Shown one piece after another: positions 36,234 through 46,010 of a stretch of 64,000 nt of DNA. Source of the DNA: MPNO01 sp965200535 (GTDB taxonomy: Bacteria > Pseudomonadota > Alphaproteobacteria > MPNO01); NCBI GenBank assembly GCA_965200535.1, contig CBDAUF010000001.1, forward strand, positions 1,798,001 through 1,862,000, in the 5' to 3' direction. Position 1 is the stretch's first letter. Each line of letters opens with the position of its first letter. Position numbers and translations under genes: made by a program. Below the pieces are notes generated by a model. That model had not been told where the DNA came from, searched no databases, and saw only the letters and a list, made by a program, of their open reading frames with translations.

Positions 36234-37784
36234 TCAAGCCTTGCGCCGGACGAGCGCGCCGCGAATCTCGGCGACCGCGGCAGCGCCGAGAGCCAGCGCG
36301 GCGCCCGTGTAGACGACCTTGCCGACGGCGATCAGGACGACCAGCGCGAGCGCCCGCTCGAGCGCGTCGCCGGCGATCAGCGGGTCGAGGACCCGGGCGC
36401 CGGCGAACAGCACCGCCGCCATGGCGCCTGTCGCCAGCCCGATGCGCGGCAGCCGGCGCCGCAGGCGGCGGTCGGGGGAGAACCGGCCGCGCCGGCGCAG
36501 CGCCAGCGCCAGCAGGGCGGCGTTGAGCCACGATGCAGCCGAGGTGGCAAGCGCGAGGCCGACATGCTGCAACGGCGCCAGCAGGGCGGCGCTCAGGACG
36601 ATGTTGGCGGCGACCGAGACGCCGGCGATCTTGACCGGCGTCACCACGTCCTCGCGCGCGAAGAAGCCGGGCGCCAGCACCTTGACCAACACGAAGGCGG
36701 GCAGGCCGCCGGCAAAGGCGGCAAGCGCCGCGGCGGTGGCCGCCGTGGACCCGGCGTCGAAGGCGCCGCGCTCGAACAGGACGGCGACGATCGGCCCCGG
36801 GATGACCATCAGCGCCGCCGCCGCCGGCAGGGTGAGGAGCAGCGAGAATTCGAGCGCCCGGTTGAAACTCTCCGCGCCGCCCGCCTCGTCGCCCGCGCGG
36901 ATCTGGCGCGACAGCAGCGGCAGCAGGGCGGTTCCCACCGCGATGCCGATGACCCCGAGCGGAAGCTGATAGACGCGGTCGGCGTAGTAGAGGAAGGAGA
37001 CCGCGCCGGTCGGCAGGAGCGAGGCGAGGACGATGCCGATGACCAGGTTTATCTGCACCACCCCGGCGCCGACCGCGCCCGGCAGGATCCTGGCGATGAG
37101 CCGGCGGACCCAGGGGGTCAGGCGCGGGCGCGGCAGGCGGAAACGCATGCCCGCCCGGCGGCACGCCTCGATCAGCCACAGGAACTGGACGATCCCGGCC
37201 GCGAACACCCCCCAGGCAAGCGCGTGGCCCGGCGTTTCCAGCACCGGCCCGAGGCCGATCAGACAGAGGATCAGGCAGAGGTTGAGCAGGATCGGCGCGG
37301 CGGCGGCGGCCGCGAACCGGTCTAGTGCGTTGAGCACCCCGCCGAGCTGCGAGACCAGCGAGATGAACAGCAGGTACGGAAAGGCGATGCGGGCGAGCTC
37401 GACCGCGAGGTCGAACTTGGCGGGGTCGGCGGCGAAGCCCGGGGCGAAGAGATACATCGCCCACGGCATGGCGATCTGCATCGCCGTGCAGAAGAACAGC
37501 AGGACCGCGACCAGCACCGAAAGCGTCCGTTCGCTGAACCGGCGCGCGGCGTCCTCGCCCTCCTCGCCCAGGATGCGGGTGAACAGCGGCACGAAGGCGG
37601 CCGAGAATGCGCCCTCGGCGAACAGGCGGCGGAAGAAGTTGGGCAGCTTGAAGGCGACGAAAAAGGCGTCCGCCACCGGGCCCGCGCCGAGCAGGGCGGC
37701 GATGAGGATGTCGCGCACGAAGCCGAGCGCGCGGCTCGCCATGGTGTAGCCGCCGACGGTGGCGATCGCGCCCAGGAGTCGCAT
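36234..37784 (-). CDS. murJ: Lipid II flippase MurJ
   Basis: MurJ exports lipid II for peptidoglycan synthesis. The 516-residue protein has about 14 membrane segments and begins with the conserved RLLGAIATVGGYTMASRALG and FFVAFKLPNFFRRLFAEGAF. The MATE-like fold and length fit. It lies 28 bp after glnD and immediately before trpS. Confidence 0.96.
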   Translation of the reverse strand: MRLLGAIATVGGYTMASRALGFVRDILIAALLGAGPVADAFFVAFKLPNFFRRLFAEGAFSAAFVPLFTRILGEEGEDAARRFSERTLSVLVAVLLFFCTAMQIAMPWAMYLFAPGFAADPAKFDLAVELARIAFPYLLFISLVSQLGGVLNALDRFAAAAAAPILLNLCLILCLIGLGPVLETPGHALAWGVFAAGIVQFLWLIEACRRAGMRFRLPRPRLTPWVRRLIARILPGAVGAGVVQINLVIGIVLASLLPTGAVSFLYYADRVYQLPLGVIGIAVGTALLPLLSRQIRAGDEAGGAESFNRALEFSLLLTLPAAAALMVIPGPIVAVLFERGAFDAGSTAATAAALAAFAGGLPAFVLVKVLAPGFFAREDVVTPVKIAGVSVAANIVLSAALLAPLQHVGLALATSAASWLNAALLALALRRRGRFSPDRRLRRRLPRIGLATGAMAAVLFAGARVLDPLIAGDALERALALVVLIAVGKVVYTGAALALGAAAVAEIRGALVRRKA

Positions 37785-37812
37785 GCGGCGGGCGGGCGCG
37801 GGGGGCGCCGGA

Positions 37813-40596
37813 TCAGCGCCCGGCCGCCGCCGCGGCCTTCCGCCCGGGCGGCGCGGCGGCCTCTCCCGCGACGGCGGCGATGGAGGACAGGGCGTCGAGC
37901 AGCGCCCGGCGGATCCGTTCGAGCTTCGCCGCGTGGGTGATCTTCAGCCCGAAGATGTCCTTGATGTAGAACACGTCGACGGCGGATTCGCCGTAGGTGG
38001 CGATCTGGGCGCTGGCGATCCGCACGTCCTCGGAGCCGAGCGCACGGGTCAGCGCGTAGAGCAGTCCGGGCCGGTCGCGCCCGTTGACCTCGATCACCGT
38101 ATGGGTGGCGCTCGCCGTGTTGTCGACGATCACCCGCGGTGCCACGGTGAACACGCTGTCGCGTTTGCCGTGCTGGCGGCGGATCATGTCCTCGAGTTCG
38201 TGCATCGGCCGCATTCGCCCCGACACCGCGCGTTCGATGTTGGCCTCCAGGCGGGCGAGGCGGTCGCGGCTGCCCACCGGCGCGCCGCGGCGGTCCTGGA
38301 CCCAGAAGGTGTCGAGCGCCATGCCGTCGGTCGTGGTGAAGATCTTGGCATCGACGATGTTGGCCCCGGATACCGCGAGCGCCCCGGCGATGGCGGAGAA
38401 CAGGCCGGCATGGTCCGGCGCGTAGACCGTCACCTCGATCGCCTGGCGGTAGCGGTCGGTCCGTATGTCGATGGTCAGCGGGGTCTGCGCGTCTCGCGCC
38501 CGGCGCACCAGCCGCGCGTGGCGGGCGAGCGCCTCGGTCGGGTGGGAGAGCCAGTAGGCGGGATAGCCGCTCGCCAGATGCGCCTCGATCTCGGCCGGCG
38601 CGAAGTCGTCGAGCGCGGCGGCGAGGTCCGCCTTGGCGTCCTCGATCCGGTGCTCCCGCCCCCTGGCGACGCCGCCGGTCATCGCTTCTTCCGCCGCGTA
38701 GTAGAGGTCGCGCAGGAGCGCCGCCTTCCAGGCGTTCCAGACGCCGGGGCCGACCGCGCGGATGTCGGCGACGGTGAGCACCAGCAGGAGGCGCAGGCGC
38801 TCGAGCGACTTCACGGTCTCGACGAAGTCGGCGACGGTCTTGGGGTCGTTCACGTCGCGCCGGAAGGCGGTGTTGCTCATCGCCAGGTGGTGGCGCACCA
38901 GCCAGGCCACGGTCTCGGTCTCCTCCGGGGCAAGCCCGACCCTGGGGCACAGGCGCAGCGCCATCTGTTCGCCGATCTCGGGATGGTCGCCGCCGCGGCC
39001 CTTGCCGATGTCGTGCAGGAGCACCGCCATATAGAGGGCGCGGCGCGACTGCACCGTCTTTACCACCTCGGTGGCGATCGGCATCTCGCGGGCGAACGCC
39101 CCGTCCTCGATCCCGCGCAGGATCCCGATCGCCATGATGGTGTGCTCATCGACCGTGAAGACGTGGTACATGTCGTGCTGCATCTGCGCCACCACCCGGC
39201 CGAACTCGGGAATGAAGCGGCCGAAGACGCCGGCTTCGTTGAGCTGTCGGAGGATCCGCTCGGGATCCTTGGGCGAGGTCAGCATCTCGAGGAACAGCCG
39301 GTTGGCGTCGGCGTCCTCGCGCAGCCCGTCGACCAGCCGCAGGTTGCGGGTGACCGCCCGCAGCACCCGCGGGTGGATGTCGATGCCGCGTTCCTGCGCG
39401 GTGTGGAACAGCCGCATGATATCGACCGGCCGGTCGGCGAACTTCGCCTGACCGGCCAGCGCGAGACGGCCGTTCTCGATCGCCAGGCCCTCGGGCGTGC
39501 GTTGCAGCAGGCCGAGGCGCGGCAGGGCGAAGCGCAGGCGCCGCGAATGTTCGATCTCGAGCGCGGCGCAGAAGATCCGCGTCAGGTCGCCGACCTCCTT
39601 CGCGGTCAGGTAGTAGTGCTTCATGAACCGCTCGACGCCGCGCGTCCCGGCATGGTCCTTGTAGCCGAGGAGGCGGCCGATCTCGGGCTGGCGGTCGAAG
39701 GCGAGCCGGTCGTCGCCGCGCCCGGCGAGATAGTGGAGATGGCAGCGGACCGTGGACAGGAAACGCTGCGCCCTAGCGAAGCGGGCCGCCTCGCCGGCGC
39801 GCAGCACGCCGCGCTCCACCAGCCCGGAGACCTCCCGCACCGGGTACAGGTACCTGGCGATCCAGAACAGGGTGTGCAGGTCGCGCAGCCCGCCCTTGCC
39901 GTCCTTGACGTTGGGTTCGAGCACGTAGCGCGAGTCGCCGAGCCGGCGGTGGCGTTCGTCGCGCTCGGCGAGCTTGGCCTCCACGAACGCGCGTTCGGAG
40001 CCCTCCACGACCTCCTTGCGGAAACGCGTGCGGAGTTCGCGGAAGAGCCGCTTCTCGCCCCAGACGAAGCGCGATTCGAGGATCGCGGTGCGGATCGTGA
40101 GATCGCTTCTGGCGAGGCGCACGCATTCCTGGATCGACCGCGTCGCGTGGCCCACCTTGAGGCCGAGATCCCACAGCATGTAGAGCACGTACTCGATCAC
40201 CTGCTCGTTCCTCGGCGTGCTCTTGAAGGGGAGAACGAACAGCAGGTCGACGTCGGAATGGGGGGCGAGTTCGCCCCGGCCGTAGCCGCCCGCCGCGGCG
40301 ACGGAGAGATGCTCGCCGGCGGTCGGGTTGGAGGCCCGGTAGGCGCGGTTGGCGGCGAGGTCGTAGATCGCGCGGATGAGCTGGTCGATCAGGAACGATT
40401 GCTCCGCGAGCGCGCGCGGGCCGCCGCCCCGCGCGGCGTCGAAGCGGCGGCGGATCTCCGCCCGCCCGTCGTCGAGCGCGCGCCGCAGGATGGCCAGTGC
40501 ATCGCGCCGCCCGGCGCCGCCGTCGAGCGCGGCGGCGAGCTCGGCGTTGAGGGCGGCGCGGTCGACGATCGCCCGCTGTCGGCTGAGTCCGGCCAT
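37813..40596 (-). CDS. glnD: Bifunctional uridylyltransferase/uridylyl-removing enzyme GlnD
   Basis: GlnD senses glutamine and adds UMP to, or removes it from, PII proteins. The 927 residues show the nucleotidyltransferase site GGYGRGELAPHSDVDLLFVL, the HD phosphohydrolase motif VLLHDIGKGRGGDH and two C-terminal ACT domains (VYAPDHAGLFSAIAGALAVS; VNGRDRPGLLYALTRALGSE). The ATG at 40596 is used; the longer open frame upstream overlaps mutS noncoding frame. It follows mutS by 46 bp. Confidence 0.97.
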   Translation of the reverse strand: MAGLSRQRAIVDRAALNAELAAALDGGAGRRDALAILRRALDDGRAEIRRRFDAARGGGPRALAEQSFLIDQLIRAIYDLAANRAYRASNPTAGEHLSVAAAGGYGRGELAPHSDVDLLFVLPFKSTPRNEQVIEYVLYMLWDLGLKVGHATRSIQECVRLARSDLTIRTAILESRFVWGEKRLFRELRTRFRKEVVEGSERAFVEAKLAERDERHRRLGDSRYVLEPNVKDGKGGLRDLHTLFWIARYLYPVREVSGLVERGVLRAGEAARFARAQRFLSTVRCHLHYLAGRGDDRLAFDRQPEIGRLLGYKDHAGTRGVERFMKHYYLTAKEVGDLTRIFCAALEIEHSRRLRFALPRLGLLQRTPEGLAIENGRLALAGQAKFADRPVDIMRLFHTAQERGIDIHPRVLRAVTRNLRLVDGLREDADANRLFLEMLTSPKDPERILRQLNEAGVFGRFIPEFGRVVAQMQHDMYHVFTVDEHTIMAIGILRGIEDGAFAREMPIATEVVKTVQSRRALYMAVLLHDIGKGRGGDHPEIGEQMALRLCPRVGLAPEETETVAWLVRHHLAMSNTAFRRDVNDPKTVADFVETVKSLERLRLLLVLTVADIRAVGPGVWNAWKAALLRDLYYAAEEAMTGGVARGREHRIEDAKADLAAALDDFAPAEIEAHLASGYPAYWLSHPTEALARHARLVRRARDAQTPLTIDIRTDRYRQAIEVTVYAPDHAGLFSAIAGALAVSGANIVDAKIFTTTDGMALDTFWVQDRRGAPVGSRDRLARLEANIERAVSGRMRPMHELEDMIRRQHGKRDSVFTVAPRVIVDNTASATHTVIEVNGRDRPGLLYALTRALGSEDVRIASAQIATYGESAVDVFYIKDIFGLKITHAAKLERIRRALLDALSSIAAVAGEAAAPPGRKAAAAAGR

Positions 40597-40642
40597 GCCG
40601 CGACTATAGCGCCTCGTGCAGCGCCGCTGTACGGGGCGGCGT

Positions 40643-43297
40643 TCAGAGCATCGCGCGCAGGCGGTAGAGCAGGTCGAGCGCCTCGCGCGGGGAGACCTGG
40701 TCCGGGTTGACCGCGGCGAGGGCTTCCTCCACCGCCGAGAGGGCGGGCGGCGCGGGTGCGGCCGAGAACAACGGCAGGTCGTCGGCGAGCCTGGCGAGCG
40801 CGCCCGACTGCTCGCCCCGTTCGAGCGTTTCCAGGACTTCTCCGGCGCGGGCCAGCGCGCGCTCCGGCAGCCCGGCGAGGCGGGCGACATGGATGCCGTA
40901 GGAGCGGTTGGCGGCGCCGGCGACGATCTCGTGCAGGAAGACGATCTCGTCCTTCCACTCCTTGACCCGGACGGTCACGCAGTGGAGCGCCTCGAGGCGG
41001 GCGTTGAGCGCGGTGAGTTCGTGGAAATGGGTCGCGAACAGGGCGCGCGAGCGGTTGATCTCGTAAAGATGCTCGAGCGTCGCCCAGGCGATGGAGAGTC
41101 CGTCGAAGGTGGCGGTCCCGCGGCCGATCTCGTCGAGGACGACCAGCGCCCGGGGTCCGGCCTGGTTGAGAATTGCCGCCGTTTCGACCATCTCCACCAT
41201 GAAGGTCGAGCGGCCGCGCGCCAGATCGTCGGCCGCGCCGACGCGGGAGAACAGCCGGTCGACGACGCCGATATGCGCCGTCTCGGCGGGCACGAAGGAG
41301 CCGGCCTGGGCGAGGATCGCGATCAGCGCGTTCTGCCGCAGGAAGGTCGATTTGCCCGCCATGTTGGGGCCGGTCACCAGCCACAGCCGCCGGTCCGGTC
41401 CGAGATCGCAGTCGTTGGGGACGAACGCCGCTCCGCCGGCCCGTTCGAGAAACGCCTCCACTGCCGGATGGCGGCCGCCGGCGACCGCAAAGGCAAGGCT
41501 GTCGTCCACCGCTGGGCGCACGTACCGCCGCCGGACCGCGAGTTCGGCGAGCGCCGCCGTGGCGTCGATCTCGGCGAGCGCCGCGGCGGTGCGCGCGATG
41601 GCCTCGCCCGACGCGGCCGCCCGGCCGGCGAGGGCGGAGAAGAGCTCGAGTTCGCGGGCGAGCGCCCTCTCGGACGCGGAGGCGAGCTTCTCCTCGAGTT
41701 CGGCGAGGGCGGCGGTCGTGTAGCGCCGCGCGCTCGCCAGGGTCTGGCGGTGGACGAAGCCGTCGCGGGCGGCGATGGCCTCCTCGTGGGTCGGCGTCAC
41801 CTCGATGAAATAGCCGAGCACGTTGTTGTGGCGGATCTTGAGCGAGGCGATGCCGGTCTCGTCGGCGTAGCGCTTCTGCAGGTCGGCGATCAGCCGGCGG
41901 CTGCCGTCGCGCAGCGCCCGCAGCTCGTCGAGCGCCGCATCGTAGCCCGCCGCGACGAAGCCGCCGTCGCGGGCGAGCAGCGGCAGGTCGGCGGCGAGCG
42001 CGGCCTCCAGGGTCTCGACCAGCGCCGCGTGCCCGGCGAGCGCGGCTGCCGCCCGCGCCAGCCGTTGCGGCGCCGCTTCGGTTTCGCCGCCGAGCAGGCC
42101 GGACAGCTTGGCCGCCCGGGACAGCGCCTCGCTCACCGCCGCGAGGTCGCGCGGCCCGCCGCGGCCGAGCCCGAGCCGGGTCATCGCCCGCTCCAGGTCG
42201 GGGCAGGCGCGCAGCGCCTCGCGGCAGGCCGTGCGCAGCGCCGTGTCGGCGGCGAAATGCTCCACCGCGTCGAGGCGCCGCGCGATCTCTTCGGGGTCAG
42301 TGAGCGGCGCGGCGAGCCGTTCGGCGAGCGTCCGTGCGCCCGCCCCGGTGACCGTGAGATCGACCACCGCGAGCAGCGAACCCTCGCGCTCGCCGGCAAG
42401 CGAGCGGGTTATCTCGAGGTTGCGCCGGGTCGCGGCGTCGATCTCCATCGCCGTCCCCGGCCCCAGCCGGCGCGGCGGGTCGAGGCGCGGCATCCGGCCC
42501 TGCTGGGTGAGCGCGACATAGTCGAGCACGGCGCCGCAGGCGGCGATCTCGGCGCGCGAGAAGGCGCCGAAGGCGTCGAGCGCGCGGACGCCGTAATGGG
42601 ACTCGAGCCGCCGCCGGGCGGAAACGCTGTCGAAGCGGGCGGCGGGCAGCGGCGTCGACAGCCCGTCCCAGCCGTCCAGCGCGGCGCCGATCCCGGGCTG
42701 CGCCAGCAACCGGTCGGCCAGGATCAGCTCGCCCGGATCGACGCGCGCCATGGCCTCGGCCACCATGCCGGCGTCGAGCGGCTGGGTGCGGAACCCGCCG
42801 GTGGAGATGTCGAGCCAGGCGAAACCGAACACCCCCTCGGCCTCGGCGAGCGCCGCCAGGTAGTTGTGCCGCCGCGCCTCGAGCAGCGCTTCCTCGGTCA
42901 GAGTTCCCGGCGTCACCACGCGGACTACCTCGCGGGCGAGCAGCGCCCGGCCGCCGCGCCGTTTCGCCTCCGCGGGGTCTTCCGTCTGCTCGCAGACCGC
43001 CACCCGGAAGCCCTTGCGGACGAGGCGTTCGAGGTAGGTCTCGGCGGCGTGGACCGGCACCCCGCACATCGGGACTTCCTCGCCGTTGTGGCGGCCGCGC
43101 CGGGTCAGCGCGATGTCGAGCGCGGCTGCGGCGGCGACCGCATCGTCGAAGAACAGTTCGTAGAAGTCGCCCATGCGGTAGAACAGGAGGCAGCCGGGAT
43201 GGGCGTCCCGGGCGGCGAAGTACTGCGCCATCATCGGGCTTGCGGCCGCGGCGCGCGCGCCTCGCCCCTGGCCCGCGGCCGTATCGGTCGTGGACAT
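40643..43297 (-). CDS. mutS: DNA mismatch repair protein MutS
   Basis: MutS recognises mismatches and, with MutL, starts repair. The 884-residue protein has the mismatch-binding domain (YRMGDFYELFFDDA, including the Phe-x-Glu wedge), connector and lever domains, and the ATPase with Walker A VTGPNMAGKSTFLRQ and LVVLDEIGRGTATFDG. The ATG at 43297 lies downstream of a locally AT-rich region (43379-43440) that probably holds the promoter. Confidence 0.98.
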   Translation of the reverse strand: MSTTDTAAGQGRGARAAAASPMMAQYFAARDAHPGCLLFYRMGDFYELFFDDAVAAAAALDIALTRRGRHNGEEVPMCGVPVHAAETYLERLVRKGFRVAVCEQTEDPAEAKRRGGRALLAREVVRVVTPGTLTEEALLEARRHNYLAALAEAEGVFGFAWLDISTGGFRTQPLDAGMVAEAMARVDPGELILADRLLAQPGIGAALDGWDGLSTPLPAARFDSVSARRRLESHYGVRALDAFGAFSRAEIAACGAVLDYVALTQQGRMPRLDPPRRLGPGTAMEIDAATRRNLEITRSLAGEREGSLLAVVDLTVTGAGARTLAERLAAPLTDPEEIARRLDAVEHFAADTALRTACREALRACPDLERAMTRLGLGRGGPRDLAAVSEALSRAAKLSGLLGGETEAAPQRLARAAAALAGHAALVETLEAALAADLPLLARDGGFVAAGYDAALDELRALRDGSRRLIADLQKRYADETGIASLKIRHNNVLGYFIEVTPTHEEAIAARDGFVHRQTLASARRYTTAALAELEEKLASASERALARELELFSALAGRAAASGEAIARTAAALAEIDATAALAELAVRRRYVRPAVDDSLAFAVAGGRHPAVEAFLERAGGAAFVPNDCDLGPDRRLWLVTGPNMAGKSTFLRQNALIAILAQAGSFVPAETAHIGVVDRLFSRVGAADDLARGRSTFMVEMVETAAILNQAGPRALVVLDEIGRGTATFDGLSIAWATLEHLYEINRSRALFATHFHELTALNARLEALHCVTVRVKEWKDEIVFLHEIVAGAANRSYGIHVARLAGLPERALARAGEVLETLERGEQSGALARLADDLPLFSAAPAPPALSAVEEALAAVNPDQVSPREALDLLYRLRAML

Positions 43298-43378
43298 TCG
43301 TGACCCCTGCTCGCAACGCCTGCCGCCGGAGGGTCCCGGACCGCGCTCTGGCGGCCCCGGGCCCGCCCGATCCGACCC

Positions 43379-43440
43379 CGGTCAGACAAAATATTTGGCA
43401 TGGCAGGCATTTGGAACATGTTTGGCCGCTGCCGTTTCCA
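43379..43440 (-). promoter_or_regulatory. AT-rich patch, probable mutS promoter region
   Basis: In the 190-bp gap before mutS, these 60 bases are clearly AT-richer than surroundings, with TATTTT-like -10 candidates on the minus strand and a near-palindrome GGAACATGTTTGG. No convincing -35 box can be assigned. Confidence 0.3.
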
Positions 43441-43487
43441 TTTCTCGCCCTTCTGGCGGTGCCCGGCGCCAGAGCGCCGCCGGGGGA

Positions 43488-44963
43488 TCAGAACAGGTCG
43501 CCGCCGAACTCGAAGCGCATGCGTGTGCGAAGCCGTTCGACGGCGCGAAGCGCCTGTCGCAGATCGCGCTTCTGGCGTCGGGTGAGCGCCGCCGGATCGA
43601 CGAAGCCCGACACCGGCGCCCCCAGCCTGAAATCGGCCAGTTGGCGGGCGAGCAAAAGCCGGCCGACGGTCTGCCCGGCAGCGGCGAGGCCGTCGTGCTC
43701 GTCGTCGAAGAGCGCGCCCGCGGCATGTGCGGCGGCGAGCCGGGCGCGGGTGCCGGTCGCCGGCACCCCGTCGCGCAGGGCGAACAGCCGCGCCGCCTCG
43801 ACCAGCGGCAGGACGCCGTGCAGCTTGAGGTTGATCTTGCCGCGATGGACCGGATCCGCGCGCTCGGCGGCGAAGCGCCCGAACCAGCCGAGCGCCGTGC
43901 CGTGGTCCCGGTCCTCGCCGTAGAGCGCCCGCAGGAAGGGCTCGTTGCCGGCGGTCAGGCGGGTGACATGGTCGCGCAGCGCCGCCGCCAGCCGCGGCTC
44001 GCCCCAGCCCGGGCGAAAGTCGAAGAAGATGTCGAACGCGAGCAGCGGCATCGCATGGGCCCGGCGGCACCACGTCTCGACCTGTTCCCGCCAGCCGGTT
44101 TCGGTCTTGCGCCATTGCCGGTTGGTCGCCATCACCCCGCCCTTGCAGTAGGGCAGCCCGACCGCATCGAGGTCGCGCGACAGCCGTTCGGCAAGCGCGG
44201 CGAACCACGCATCGGCGTCCGCCTCCGCGACGGCGGCGTCGCCGATGACGAAGCCGTAATCCTGGTCGGGGGCGAGGAAGTTCTCGCCGCGCCCGCCCGA
44301 CCCCATCACGATCATCGCGAACGCGGCCGGAGGGGCGCCGAGACCCTCGTCCTCCATCGCCGCCAGGTTGCGTTCCAGCAGGCGGGCGTAGATGTCGTTG
44401 TTGACGTGGCTCAGCGTCGCCTGGATGTCGCCGACGGCGACGTTCTCGGCGAACAGGGCCTCGGCGACCCGCACCTGGCCGGCCCTGATCTCGCGCAGAC
44501 CGTCGTCGCTGTCGTCGCGGGTCAGGTCGTCGATCATGGCGATCATGCCGCGCGCCGCCCGGGCCATCGCATCGTGCAGGTCGAGGATTCCGGCGAGCCT
44601 GCCCGCGCCGTCGATGATCGGCATGTGCCGGTGGCCGAGGCGGCGCATCCTGGCGATCGCGATGAACAGGTGCTCGTCGTCGCGGATGCAGCGCACCGGG
44701 GACGACATCAGGTCGCTCACCGGCTGTTCGGGGGCGGCGGCGAAGGCCGCGCGCCTGACGATGTCCTGTTCGGTGACGATGCCGGCCGGCCGGTGCTCTT
44801 CGTCGACGATCACGACGGCCGACTGCTTGCCGGTCGCCATGCGGCCCACCACGTCGCGGAGCGGCGTGCCGGCGGCCACGCCGGCGGACATCCCGGCCGG
44901 CGCGTGCCGGGCGTGGCCGCCGGCGCGCAGGAAGAAGATCTCGGTCGCCGCGGGCGGTTCCAT
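43488..44963 (-). CDS. CBS-pair / DUF294 nucleotidyltransferase-like protein
   Basis: This 491-residue protein has two CBS domains (about residues 20-145; GIVTEQDIVRRAAF and LGHRHMPIIDGAGRLAGIL). A DUF294 nucleotidyltransferase domain follows with the site MGSGGRGENFLAPDQDYGFV, and then a C-terminal substrate-binding helical domain. Relatives normally carry an N-terminal cyclic-nucleotide-binding domain, which is absent here. The family resembles GlnD-type signal transferases, but its target is unknown. Its position next to mutS and close to glnD is noted without a clear link. Confidence 0.87.
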   Translation of the reverse strand: MEPPAATEIFFLRAGGHARHAPAGMSAGVAAGTPLRDVVGRMATGKQSAVVIVDEEHRPAGIVTEQDIVRRAAFAAAPEQPVSDLMSSPVRCIRDDEHLFIAIARMRRLGHRHMPIIDGAGRLAGILDLHDAMARAARGMIAMIDDLTRDDSDDGLREIRAGQVRVAEALFAENVAVGDIQATLSHVNNDIYARLLERNLAAMEDEGLGAPPAAFAMIVMGSGGRGENFLAPDQDYGFVIGDAAVAEADADAWFAALAERLSRDLDAVGLPYCKGGVMATNRQWRKTETGWREQVETWCRRAHAMPLLAFDIFFDFRPGWGEPRLAAALRDHVTRLTAGNEPFLRALYGEDRDHGTALGWFGRFAAERADPVHRGKINLKLHGVLPLVEAARLFALRDGVPATGTRARLAAAHAAGALFDDEHDGLAAAGQTVGRLLLARQLADFRLGAPVSGFVDPAALTRRQKRDLRQALRAVERLRTRMRFEFGGDLF

Positions 44964-45082
44964 TGCACCGGACCTCAACACGCCGGCCCGGCGCCGGTCA
45001 ACGGCGGCCGGCGGCGGGGCGCTTGATCCGGCGGCGGCGAACGGGCTTGATCGGCGCATCGTTCGCAAGGAGGCAGGCGTCC

Positions 45083-45493
45083 ATGACGGCAGACATCGAC
45101 ATCTACAACCCGGACGCGCTCGGCGCGCCGCTCGGCCAGTACACCCATGTGACTCGGGTGAAAGCATCCGAATTCCTGTTCATCGCCGGAATGCTGTCCG
45201 CCGACCCCGACGGCGCCATCGTCGGAGAGCGCGATTTCGACGCCCAGTGCGTGCAGGTGTTCGCCAACATCCACGCCGCCCTCGACTCGGCAGGCGCGGG
45301 CTGGGGGAACGTCGTCCAGTTCACCACCTACATGGTCCATTCGCAGTGGATTCCGGAGTTCATGAACTTCCGTCTGCGCGAATTTCCGAAGATGTTCCCC
45401 GACGGCAAGTATCCGCCCAACACGCTGCTCCTCGTCGACCGCCTGGTGCAGGAGCCGTTCCTGATCGAGGTCCAGACGATCGCCGCGGTGTAG
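45083..45493 (+). CDS. RidA family protein
   Basis: This 136-residue YjgF/YER057c/UK114 (RidA) family member deaminates or quenches reactive enamine/imine intermediates in the best-known homologues. ASEFLFIAGMLSADPDGAIV, the GWGNVVQFTTYMV block and the C-terminal FLIEVQTIAA follow the family. The usual catalytic arginine region is replaced by VDRLVQEPFLIEV, so it may be a non-archetypal Rid subgroup. The ATG follows AAGGAGGCAG, a near-perfect ribosome binding site. It lies at the left edge of the catabolic island. Confidence 0.85.
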   Translation: MTADIDIYNPDALGAPLGQYTHVTRVKASEFLFIAGMLSADPDGAIVGERDFDAQCVQVFANIHAALDSAGAGWGNVVQFTTYMVHSQWIPEFMNFRLREFPKMFPDGKYPPNTLLLVDRLVQEPFLIEVQTIAAV

Positions 45494-45527
45494 GGCGGAA
45501 CCCGTCGGCAAGCCGCGCCGCGGCGTC

Positions 45528-46010
45528 CTACAGCGGCACCACCAGCAGGGTGTCGACGGTGCGCGAGTCGCAAACGACGATGCGCCGGGCCAACCTGAGC
45601 GCGCCGTCCGCCTCGACGACGCGGTCGAGATAACGGCCGCAGGCGAACACCGACATCGCGCCCGAATGCATGGTGCGGATGACGGTGAAGTTGGTGCGCA
45701 CGGCGTGCCCCTCCCCGTCCGGCCCGGCTAGTTCGGGCAGGCCCAGGGTATGGCAATAGGTGTGGGGCTCGAAGATGTTGGCGGTGCGCATCGCACGCAC
45801 CCGGTCGCGCATCATCCCGCCGCCCGCGCAATGGACGATGGCGAGGGGCAGCCCGGCCTCGTGGTTCTCGCGGGTGACGATGCGGTACAGGGCGTCGTCG
45901 GTGAAAAAGCCCGGCCAGTCTTCCAGCCGGTCGTCGTCGATGGCGTGCGCGCAGGCGGTGTTGAGCCGCCCGATCCGTGCCAGAAGGTCCGCTTCCCCGG
46001 CCCCGCTCAC
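45528..46010 (-). CDS. Ring-hydroxylating dioxygenase, beta subunit
   Basis: This 160-residue small subunit of a Rieske non-heme iron oxygenase has an SnoaL/NTF2-like fold and begins RIGRLNTACAHAIDDDRLED, with TNFTVIRTMHSGAMSVFACG later. It provides structure for the alpha3beta3 enzyme. The start is GTG at 46010, sharing GTGA with the alpha stop, so the subunits are translationally coupled. It is the last gene of a two-gene unit. Confidence 0.87.
   Translation of the reverse strand: MSGAGEADLLARIGRLNTACAHAIDDDRLEDWPGFFTDDALYRIVTRENHEAGLPLAIVHCAGGGMMRDRVRAMRTANIFEPHTYCHTLGLPELAGPDGEGHAVRTNFTVIRTMHSGAMSVFACGRYLDRVVEADGALRLARRIVVCDSRTVDTLLVVPL

Noticed and set aside
37759..40710. A 983-codon plus-strand open frame opposite glnD
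   Set aside because: Same explanation: the composition is that of antisense GC-rich codons and glnD motifs are all on the minus strand.
43395..43425. GGAACATGTTTGG as a LexA box before mutS
   Set aside because: The alphaproteobacterial LexA site is GTTC-N7-GTTC, which does not fit; the near-palindrome may be chance in an AT-rich patch.
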